Assembly (NCBI GenBank): GCA_964567745.1
Contig: CAZMNY010000019.1
Span: 1-64,000 of the forward strand
Origin: CAZMNY01 sp964567745
Lineage (GTDB): Bacteria > Planctomycetota > Planctomycetia > Pirellulales > Pirellulaceae
Length of the DNA: 64,000 nt
Reading direction: 5' to 3'
Below are positions 1-7,149 of this stretch, piece by piece. A program made the translations under genes and the position numbers. The stretch's first letter is position 1. Every line of letters starts with the position of its first letter. The notes beneath the pieces were generated by a model. It had not been told where the DNA came from. It made no database searches and worked only from the letters and a program-made list of their open reading frames with translations.

Positions 1-493
1 GGTTGGGTGGGCGGTCGTTGGGGGTGCGTCCTATGGGGGGGCGTACAATGGGCGGGCGTACGATGGGCGGCCGTACAAGGGGGGGGCGTACAACGGGAGG
101 TCGTACAACGGGAGGTCGTACAACGGGCGGTCGCGAAATGGGGGGGCGAACGACTGGAGGTCGAGGTCGCACAACAGGAGGTCGTGCAACAGGAGGGCGA
201 GCGATAGGGCGCCTGGCCGTGGGTGGCAACGACGGTCGTCGGACTGGCGAGCTTGTTACGGGCCGCGTGGTTCTGCCACGAGATGGTTGAATCTTGGGGC
301 TGGCGAATTGACGGCTGGACGAGCGTTTCGGGGTCGAGAAACTGGAACCGCCACGAACTGAGCGGCTGGAAACGGCTTGGCGGCTGCTGGTGCGGGAATT
401 GGAACTGCCACGGCCTCCTTTTGCATCCACTTGAGTGGTGCTGAGGATCAGCATGGTGGCCACGATGAGCGTTTTGGTGAGTGTCGTCTTCAT
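1..493 (-). CDS. Secreted proline-rich pentapeptide-repeat protein (3' end cut by window edge)
   Basis: Reading the minus strand from ATG at 493 gives an open frame of 164 codons that runs off the window. Residues 1-24 look like a Sec signal peptide: a KTTLTK start, then a hydrophobic run ending in VDA. A Ser/Arg-rich stretch with two similar RGGSS/RGSSN blocks follows, and from about residue 103 a pentapeptide repeat of the form V-V-R-P-P occurs about a dozen times (variants IVRPP, LVRPP, ISRPP). A purine-rich AGAGAAAAAG upstream can serve as a ribosome site. Pro/Arg repeats of this kind suggest an extended, positively charged cell-wall or surface protein; the function is unknown. The plus-strand GGRTT-type frames over the same DNA are mirror images of these repeats. 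Confidence 0.72.
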   Translation of the reverse strand, partial: MKTTLTKTLIVATMLILSTTQVDAKGGRGSSNSRTSSRQAVSSRSVRGGSSFSTPKRSSSRQFASPKIQPSRGRTTRPVTSSPVRRPSLPPTARRPIARPPVARPPVVRPRPPVVRPPISRPPVVRPPVVRPPVVRPPLVRPPIVRPPIVRPPIGRTPNDRPPN

Positions 494-965
494 GTCTTTT
501 TCTCTGTTTTTCTTGCGTTTCGCGGGGTGAGTTGTTTGATACTCTGCCAAGCGGAAACGGCTCGCATGTGTTACAGAAAAACTTGGAAAAGATAATTCCG
601 ACGTAGGATTTGCCAACCTGTCTCAAGAACGCTGGTTTCCAGCTGTATTGGGCTACTATTGCTACGAATCTAGCGTTTCTGCGGCGTCAGCCGCTCATGA
701 ATGGAAACCGAAGTTGGAAGGCAACCTGCCACATCTACTTGCGCAGTGAAAAACAGGCGAGATTTCCGGCTCGGTCTTTGCAAAACAGACGGCCGTTGGC
801 GAAGGCCAAGTGGGGCCAAGCGTCTGTGCGGAAAAGCCGGGGCAAGGCGGCCAATTGCTGATATTTGTTAGGGGATCGAACGGCGGATTCCACTAACCGG
901 AGATCTCCACGACAACTCCAGGTGATCAGTCGGTCGTCGGATGTCACGATCACTAAGAATGGGCG
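494..965. other. Gene-poor stretch, no supported gene
   Basis: About 470 bases upstream of the Pro-rich repeat gene. Short open frames exist on both strands, but none has a ribosome site, a recognisable domain or a credible composition. It should contain the promoter of the minus-strand gene, but I cannot point to a convincing -10/-35 pair. Confidence 0.5.
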
Positions 966-1055
966 CGCTCAGACGTCGTTTGTTGAGAATTCGTTAAGTT
1001 GGGCAATTCACAAACTGCCTAGATTGAACTTTTCTCAACAAACGACGTCTGAGCG
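966..1055. repeat. 24-bp perfect inverted repeat, long hairpin
   Basis: Positions 966-989 and 1032-1055 are exact reverse complements over 24 bp, separated by 42 bases. The arm contains CAGACGTCGTTTGTTGAG. The inner 42 bases have weak further pairing (AAGTT with AACTT). There is no transposase nearby and no obvious target-site duplication. It could be a MITE remnant, a structured small RNA or a strong hairpin acting on transcript ends. What is seen is the repeat; its role is not known. Confidence 0.85.
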
Positions 1056-1079
1056 GAAACCTCCGAGCGGAAACCTCCA
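1052..1079. repeat. 14-bp tandem duplication
   Basis: GAGCGGAAACCTCC occurs twice head to tail (1052-1065 and 1066-1079). It overlaps the right edge of the 24-bp inverted repeat and ends just before the ribosome-site-like AGGAAAG of the small ORF at 1088. Confidence 0.85.
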
Positions 1080-1087
1080 GGAAAGAC

Positions 1088-1213
1088 ATGCTTGCCGCCG
1101 AAGGTCGTCAGTTTCCGGTGCCCTCAGACGAAATCAAGCGGCTGAGCTACGAGACTCTGGCCTGCCGTAAGTCCCTTGTTTCACGGCGATTTGAGTTCGG
1201 CGGAGTTTTTTGA
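1088..1213 (+). CDS. Possible 41-residue small ORF
   Basis: An ATG at 1088 is preceded by CCAGGAAAGAC, a good ribosome site at normal spacing, and opens a 41-codon frame ending at TGA 1211-1213. The product begins MLAAEGRQFPVPSDE and contains IKRLSYETLACRK; it has no membrane segment or motif I recognise. It may be a real small protein or the start of a decayed longer gene. It lies directly after the inverted and tandem repeats, which suggests a rearranged region. Confidence 0.25.
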   Translation: MLAAEGRQFPVPSDEIKRLSYETLACRKSLVSRRFEFGGVF

Positions 1214-1320
1214 CTTTACGCCCCGACTCCGCTATTAGGTTTGCGGCTAATCGGGATCTCAGCACTTCGGCACTGGCAAGCCCGTGGCACACGAAATATC
1301 CGCCGTCTGTTTACAACGGC

Positions 1321-1357
1321 AGACCCCAACGAGCTTGATCGTTCGGTCAATCAGATT
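1321..1357 (-). repeat. Dispersed REP-like palindromic element, copy 1
   Basis: On the minus strand these 37 bases match 4681-4717 (plus strand) at 34 of 37 positions. The shared core is AACGA-N-CAAGCTCGTT, a small palindrome that is imperfect in this copy. It sits in the spacer next to the yebC stop codon. Confidence 0.7.
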
Positions 1358-1392
1358 CGCAGCTAGACGAATGTCTGAGCTGCAACGTGCTC

Positions 1393-2115
1393 CTAGTTCG
1401 GCAACTTCGCGCTGTGATGCACTTCTTGCACGTCCTCGCAGTCGTTCAGCATGTTGATGAACTTCTCGAACATGGCAACATCGTCGCCGGTCAACTCGGT
1501 TTCGACTTGAGGCAAGAAGGTGATTTCCTGCACTTGCAGTTCTGTGTCTGGAAAGTGTTCTAATACGGCGGTCTTGGCTTTGTAGAATTCGTTCGCCGGC
1601 GCGAACAGAGTGATGCGACCGTCGGCGCACTGAACGTCATCGACATCGACTTCGGCTTCCAGCATCACTTCGAGGACTTTCTCTTCCTCTTCGCCGGCGA
1701 AGGCAATCACGGCCAAGTGGTCGAACATGTGAGCCACCGATCCGGTCGCTCCCAGTTTCGATCCTGTCTTCGTAAAGCAATTGCGAACGTCGGTGATTGT
1801 GCGGTTGTTGTTGTCTGTCAGGCAGTCGACAATGACCGAGCAGCCGCCCGGCCCAAAGCCCTCGTAACGAGCGGGCGAATAGTCCTCACCGCCAGCGCCT
1901 TTCGCCTTTTCGATCGCCTTCTCGATCACATGACTGGGCACTTGATCGCTCTTGGCCTTCTCGATCAGCATCCGCAGGGCCGGGTTCACCTCCGGATCGG
2001 GAACACCATTCTTGGCGGTCACATAGAGCTGCTTGCCGTATTTCGAATAGACCTTCGATTTCTGTCCGGCCGTCTTCAAAATCGAGGCCTTGCGGTTTTC
2101 GAAACTTCTTCCCAT
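1393..2115 (-). CDS. yebC: YebC/PmpR-family (TACO1-like) regulatory or translation-associated protein
   Basis: 240 residues, the usual length for the family. The N-terminus MGRSFENRKASILKT followed by KVYSKYGKQLYVTAKNG is the YebC domain 1 pattern, closer to the YeeN-type variant than to E. coli YebC. YEGFGPGGCSVIVDCLTDNN and NRTITDVRNCFTKTG (about residues 84-120) are the hallmark central segments, and SVAHMF follows. Family members are cytosolic; they have been reported as DNA-binding transcriptional regulators and, more recently, as factors that relieve ribosome stalling. The gene is divergent from the oxidoreductase at 2333. The start ATG at 2115 fits the family; the ribosome site is weak. 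Confidence 0.93.
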   Translation of the reverse strand: MGRSFENRKASILKTAGQKSKVYSKYGKQLYVTAKNGVPDPEVNPALRMLIEKAKSDQVPSHVIEKAIEKAKGAGGEDYSPARYEGFGPGGCSVIVDCLTDNNNRTITDVRNCFTKTGSKLGATGSVAHMFDHLAVIAFAGEEEEKVLEVMLEAEVDVDDVQCADGRITLFAPANEFYKAKTAVLEHFPDTELQVQEITFLPQVETELTGDDVAMFEKFINMLNDCEDVQEVHHSAKLPN

Positions 2116-2332
2116 ATCGCTCTCTGTGGCTAAGGATGTTGCGGTGCGACTCTTGGAACTGACCTAATATCCCTAATGGACCCCGGTTTGGACAAGACCG
2201 GACCTTTACGCTCGTCTGCGACCGGCGACGTTGTTTGCGTTGACAAGGAGACTATTGGGCGAATTGCGTTTATGATGAGGGTCCAAGACGCAGAACCACA
2301 CGTTTTTCACGCCCATAACACGAGCTTACTTT

Positions 2333-3631
2333 ATGTCTCCGCAAAACACCCGACGAGAATTCCTCAAGAACACCAGTTCCATCGCCGCCGGCTACTGGAT
2401 TGGCGCGACTGCGTCTGCCAAAGCGGCTGGTCCGAACGAGAAACTTAACGTCGCCTGTATTGGGGTGGGAGGTCGTGGTTCCGCAAACGTTGGCGGCGTT
2501 TCCAAAGAGAATATCGTCGCGATGTGCGATGTCGACGAACAGAAGGCGGGCAAAAGATTCCAGCAGTTCGACAAAGCGAGGAAGTTCCAAGATTTTCGCG
2601 TCATGTTGGACAAGCTTGACAAGCAAATCGACGCGGTCGTCATTAGCACGCCGGATCACACGCACTTTCATCCTGCTCGTCAGGCCATGTTGATGGGCAA
2701 GCACGTCTATTGCGAAAAGCCGTTGGCCCATTCCGCATGGGAATGCCGCGAGTTGACGAACCTCGCGCGAAAAATGGACGTGGCCACGCAGTTAGGCAAC
2801 CAGCGCCATGCCAATGCAGGCATGGCCCGCACGGTTGAGGCGGTCCGAGCTGGCGTCATCGGCGACATCAAAAAGGTCTACTGTTTTGTTGGCGGCACGC
2901 GAGGGATGCCCACACCGCCTAGCAAGTTTCCGTCGCCCCCCAGCCACTTGAATTGGGATCTGTGGCTTGGCCCAGCCAAGGTGCGCCGCTATTCACCAGA
3001 GTACTGCCCGTACAAATGGCGTTTTTGGTGGGACTTCGGCACAGGTGAAACTGGAAATTGGGGATGCCACATTCTCGATATTCCGTTTTGGGCCTTGCAG
3101 TTGAAGTACCCAACTCGAGTCGACCTGGATGAGACGCCCGATCCGTCGGACATCGACCCGCAACGCACTCCCAGATCGATGAAGACACGGCTTGAGTTTC
3201 CAGCGGAGAAAGGACACGGTCCTCTGAAACTTCACTGGTGGCACGGCTCGAACAAAGAGGTGTTTCAGAAACATGGTGCCAAGGGGAAAGGCAACACGCT
3301 CTTTGTTGGCGAAAAAGGACTCATCGTCGCCGGATTCAATGGCTACAGTGCTCAGATGACAAATGGCGGGACTCCGCCTGCGCCAGAACAGACGATCGCC
3401 AAGTCGCCTGGCTTTTACAACGAGTGGATCCGAGCCTGCAAAGGCGGACCGCGTTCCAGTTGCGACTTTGTCGACTACTCCGGGCCGCTGGCCGAAGCGG
3501 TGCTACTTGCAAACGCCGCGTATCGAGCCGGCGGCGGTTTCGATTGGAACGCCAAAGAGTTGAATGCGTCTGGGAATTCGAGGGTCGATGAGTACCTTCG
3601 ATCGGAGTTCCGCGAAGGTTGGCAGGTCTAA
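2333..3631 (+). CDS. Gfo/Idh/MocA-family oxidoreductase with Tat signal
   Basis: 432 residues. A twin-arginine signal (RREFLK, residues 7-12) and a hydrophobic stretch ending near residue 32 indicate export in folded form, typical of planctomycete members. The NAD(P)-binding Rossmann motif is GVGGRG at 44-49, and the catalytic EKP triad motif sits in HVYCEKPLAHS at about 124-134. The C-terminal half is the usual alpha/beta substrate domain with many aromatic residues (KWRFWWDFGTGETGNWGCH). The likely role is NAD(P)-dependent oxidation or reduction of a sugar, inositol or related metabolite in the periplasm-like space; the substrate cannot be read from sequence. It is followed by the NIPSNAP gene on the same strand, about 100 bases downstream. 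Confidence 0.93.
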   Translation: MSPQNTRREFLKNTSSIAAGYWIGATASAKAAGPNEKLNVACIGVGGRGSANVGGVSKENIVAMCDVDEQKAGKRFQQFDKARKFQDFRVMLDKLDKQIDAVVISTPDHTHFHPARQAMLMGKHVYCEKPLAHSAWECRELTNLARKMDVATQLGNQRHANAGMARTVEAVRAGVIGDIKKVYCFVGGTRGMPTPPSKFPSPPSHLNWDLWLGPAKVRRYSPEYCPYKWRFWWDFGTGETGNWGCHILDIPFWALQLKYPTRVDLDETPDPSDIDPQRTPRSMKTRLEFPAEKGHGPLKLHWWHGSNKEVFQKHGAKGKGNTLFVGEKGLIVAGFNGYSAQMTNGGTPPAPEQTIAKSPGFYNEWIRACKGGPRSSCDFVDYSGPLAEAVLLANAAYRAGGGFDWNAKELNASGNSRVDEYLRSEFREGWQV

Positions 3632-3735
3632 CCTCGCAGTCAGCAATGAATGCCATGACGAGCCAGTCCAGAGCGTACCGCGCAGCACTGGCTACATTAC
3701 CGGACGCACAACTACGACATGTTGGGAGTACAACA

Positions 3736-4488
3736 ATGAGCAGACTTCTTATCGCCTTCACATCGGCCGCGCTTCTTGGGGCCTTCAGTATCACGCCTGC
3801 GTTTGGCGAGGTGTTTGAACTTCGCACGTATACGACCGAGCCAGGAAGGCTTGACGCCCTGAACAGTCGATTCAGAGACCACACGGTGAAGCTATTCGAG
3901 AAACATGGAATTGAGTCGGTCGGTTATTGGGTTCCGACGGACGGAGACGAAGCGAAGAACACGTTGATCTATGTGATAAAGCACAAGAGTCGCGACGCGG
4001 CTAAGGCTTCCTGGAAGGCTTTTATCGGAGACCCCGCCTGGAAGAAGGTTGCCGCCGATTCTCAACGAGACGGAAAGATCCTGGCTAAGCGACCTGAGTC
4101 GGTCTATATGGAAACCGCGGACTACTCACCAAAATGGAAACAGGGAAAGGCCGACTCCGACGCGGTGTTCGAACTGCGAATTTACAAAGCGAAAGCCGGC
4201 AAACTCGGAAAACTCGACGCCCGGTTTCGTGACCACACTTGTAGCCTGTTCCAAAAACATGGCATCCAAAACGTCGCCTATTGGCATCCGACAGACGAGC
4301 CGAAATCAAAGGATCACTTGATCTATATCATCCGACACGATAGTCGCGACGCCGCAAAGAAATCGTGGCGGGCGTTCGGTACTGATCCGGCCTGGAAAAA
4401 AGCCGCTCGCGAATCCGGCGTCGGTCCGCTTGCAAAACGCCCGGAGTCGACCTATATGAAGCCGACAGACTATTCGGCCATTCGCTAG
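3736..4488 (+). CDS. NIPSNAP-family protein, two tandem domains, secreted
   Basis: 250 residues from ATG 3736, chosen over an in-frame start at 3619 because GGGAG lies at normal spacing and a signal peptide (hydrophobic residues 5-24, ending PAFG) follows directly. Two similar domains are visible: FELRTYTTEPGRLDALNSRF at about 27-46 and FELRIYKAKAGKLGKLDARF at about 141-160. Each is followed by FRDHT, KHGI, a Y-W segment, a LIY-I-H-SRDAAK segment and an AKRPES-Y-M tail. This is the ferredoxin-like NIPSNAP fold, whose exact biochemical role is unclear. Its position right after a Gfo/Idh/MocA gene suggests a shared catabolic context, which is an inference. Confidence 0.9.
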   Translation: MSRLLIAFTSAALLGAFSITPAFGEVFELRTYTTEPGRLDALNSRFRDHTVKLFEKHGIESVGYWVPTDGDEAKNTLIYVIKHKSRDAAKASWKAFIGDPAWKKVAADSQRDGKILAKRPESVYMETADYSPKWKQGKADSDAVFELRIYKAKAGKLGKLDARFRDHTCSLFQKHGIQNVAYWHPTDEPKSKDHLIYIIRHDSRDAAKKSWRAFGTDPAWKKAARESGVGPLAKRPESTYMKPTDYSAIR

Positions 4489-4835
4489 CCGCCCCCGAAC
4501 CAAATTTTTGGTCGCGATCGATTTGCGTGACACGGCAGAATCGAGTTCGGTTGTCACCGTTCATTTGCACGGAACACCTAGGGCGTTGCCCGTAGGCTAC
4601 GGTGAGGTTGGCCGTTGGCCAAGATGGTGCGCGGGGCGACGCGGATCGTCTTGAGAAGAGCTGCGAGCCCGTTAGCACCTAATCTGATTCACCGAACGAG
4701 CAAGCTCGTTTGGGTCTGTGTTGGGGTGAAGATGGCATGTAGGGCTCGAATGAAATTCGGCGAGCTTCAGAACTTGGCGATTGGGTCGGGGTTCACCTTC
4801 CATGCGGAGACACGAATCGATGTGAGGTTAACCCG
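4489..4835. other. Spacer of about 350 bases with repeated motifs
   Basis: No gene supported. It holds an AGGGCGTTGCCCGTAGGCT segment and a GGTTGGCCGTTGGCC segment, both with short internal symmetry, and the second copy of the dispersed element (4681-4717). Such palindrome-rich spacers are common between planctomycete genes. Confidence 0.5.
4681..4717 (+). repeat. Dispersed REP-like palindromic element, copy 2
   Basis: 34 of 37 bases match the reverse complement of 1321-1357. The core AACGAGC-AA-GCTCGTT is a perfect 7-bp inverted repeat with a 2-base loop, and the two copies are in opposite orientation. Confidence 0.7.
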
Positions 4836-6940
4836 ATGGACGTATTGAGCCAGCAAAGTGAGGGAGAGCCTTCGCGCAAGCGATTTCGCTTCACCATCAA
4901 AGCGGCCTCGTTAATCGTGCTTGGTTCGCTTTATTCTCGTTTGTGCTCGCTGAATTCGGGCCGGACAATCCGCATTTCTGGATATCCGCGGCGTATCTTT
5001 TCGTTTTGGCCGGCGTCAGTTTGGCGTTGGGCGAACGATGCGTTTTGGCTGGGGGCATTGCCTTCGTCTCCGCGATTGTCTTCACGTATTTTGTCGGACC
5101 CAGCCTTGCCATCCTTGTCTTTCTGATCGCAGTCATCGCGGTGTCGATCTACATTCGCCGGGTTCGTCCGAGCCGGCGGGTTCGCGCTGTTTTGTTTGCG
5201 GTCGCGATCATGCTCAGCATGTCCGTCATGTACGGTCATCGTCAGTTGGCATTGAGGGGAATTCGACCTACGGCGGCCAGGTGGCGACTTGGCGCCTGCC
5301 CGAAGGAGAACTGGTCAACCAGCCGCTTAAGTTTTCGGGGCAAACCAACTTCGTCGAGTACGTTCCGCAGGGAATGCTGATTGCGGTTAGCTGCAATGGC
5401 GTCGTGCGTCTCTGGAATCCGTTGACGAATCGACCGGCTAGTCAAGAACATCGCGAGAACTGGTCTGTTGCTTTCAGTCCAGACGGAAAGCTTATGGCGA
5501 CCGGTTCCGCGGGGTCTCCAATTCGAGTTTGGGGAGCCCAAACGTCGATCGCGGACGACCGACTATTGCCGCACGACGATTTGATACTGGCTGCGGAATT
5601 CGATCGGACTGGCGGTTTCGTCATTACGGGTGGCCAAGACAGGAAGGCCAATTTGTGGCGGACGAAAACGGGTGAGCAGGTTGGCCAAACGCTCGATATG
5701 CCCGAGGTGGTTTCCGCGCTCGCCTTCCATCCTGACTGCAAGCGTTTCGCCGTCGACGCCTGGGACGGGACCGTTCAAATGTTTGCAACGTCGGATGCGA
5801 ACCGGGTTGGCGCCGAAATGAGCCACGACGAAAAGGTTCGCAACGTGTCATTTTCAGATGACGGCGCGTTGCTCTTTAGCTCTGGCGATGATGGCACGGT
5901 CCGAATTTGGGATAGCAAGAGCGGCGCACCAGTCGGCGAGCCGCTGGCGCATGACGCGGTCATTCGCGACTTGGCGATTCACTTGCGCAGCGGTCTCGTG
6001 ATGACGTCGGTCTATGGCGGCAAGGCGGTGCTTTGGGATCTCGCGACCCGCCAACAACGGCACGTTTTTTCTCATCCAGAAAAATCGTTCATTTCATCTG
6101 TCGCCATAAACTCAGACGGCGAACTTGCTCTAACGGCTGACAAGAAAGGGCACCTCAAGGTTTGGAATACCGAGAGCGGCGAGCTTGTCGTCTATCGCAT
6201 TATCCACAAGAAGGGAATCGCTGCAGCCGAGTTCAGTCAAAGCGGAACTAAGATCATTACCGGCAGCTATGACAGGACCGCTCGCATTTGGGACGGCAAG
6301 ACAGGTGATCCCGTGACTCCCGTGTTGCAGCATGCGAGCACAGTGTTGTCTAGCCCGGACGACCGCCTTGTCATTACCGGAAGCGACGACAGCACGGCTC
6401 AACTCTGGCACGCCGAGTCAGGCATGCCGATTGGACCTCGAATCGAGCACCTTAGAAAGATCACGGTCGTCAGGTTCAGCCCAAGCGGAGAAACTGTTTT
6501 GACGGCGCACGGGACCGCGCGGTTCACCGACATTCCCAAACTCGAACTGCCGTCCGACTCGGCCTCCGCGTGGGTCGAGGTCGTGACCGGCGTTCACTAC
6601 CAAGAGGACGGTCAGATCGTCATTCCCAGCGCGGCGCAGTGGCGCGAGAACCGCGACGCATTGCAGCGTGTGATTAAAAATTCCGAGTCGACTCGCGAAT
6701 TACGCCTATCTCGATTGCGCCAAACCCATGAGGGCGAGACCGGCCCCTTCGGTCAGGTCTATCGAAGCTTTAGCCCGAAGCCCAAGAAGGCAGAGCCCAA
6801 AAAAGGATGCGGCGCCGACGACTCGCGGCAGCGCGTCAGAGCCGGCGAAACCTGGGAAATCCACTGACGAGGCCAAGACGGACGAGGCTAAGACGGACGA
6901 GGCTAAGACGGACAAGGCGAAGACGGAAGACGCCAAGTAG
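4836..6940 (+). CDS. Membrane-anchored WD40-repeat protein, broken by three apparent frameshifts
   Basis: One gene appears spread over three frames. ATG 4836 encodes a polar start (MDVLSQQSEGEPSRKR) and the first hydrophobic stretch. From about 4920 a second frame carries four more membrane segments (for example HFWISAAYLFVLAGVSLALG). From about 5255 to 6800 a third frame encodes about nine WD40 blades, such as WSVAFSPDGKLMATGSAG, VSFSDDGALLFSSGDDGT and TRTARIWDGKTG-like strands. After a run of six A at 6799-6804 the natural C-terminus continues in another frame with KTDEA repeats and stops at 6940, whereas the WD40 frame ends early at 6867. A membrane-bound beta-propeller scaffold is likely. 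Partners are unknown, and the shifts may be sequencing errors. Confidence 0.65.
6866..6937 (+). repeat. 15-bp tandem repeat encoding KTDEA units
   Basis: GACGAGGCCAAGACG and close variants repeat four times, plus a partial fifth unit, in the 3' end of the WD40 gene. Read in the frame that stops at 6940 they encode charged T-D-E-A-K pentads, expected to be helical or disordered. Confidence 0.8.
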
Positions 6941-7149
6941 ATGGGATCGTCAAACCATCGCCCGTCTCGAAGCGGGTGAATCTTACGTTGGTCAGCTGAG
7001 AATGACCGCGTCTGAGTCAACTCGGCAATTCCCCGAGATTAACTTTGCGAAATCCCGTATAATGGAATTCGCCGCCCTCCGAGCGAGTTATCCAGCAACG
7101 CTCCGGTTAGCACCCCTCCTTCGCCCGCCTCCCTCGCCCTGTGTAACTC

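Noticed and set aside
3..290. Plus-strand Gly/Arg/Thr-rich repeat frames
   Set aside because: They are the mirror of the minus-strand VVRPP coding repeats, which have a signal peptide and a consistent frame back to an ATG at 493.
966..1055. Insertion sequence with terminal inverted repeats
   Set aside because: The space between the arms is only 42 bases and holds no transposase, so at most a non-autonomous relic.
6865..6867. TGA at the end of the WD40 frame as selenocysteine
   Set aside because: The sequence after it in the same frame is not protein-like; the natural tail is in another frame after an A6 run, so a frameshift explains it better.
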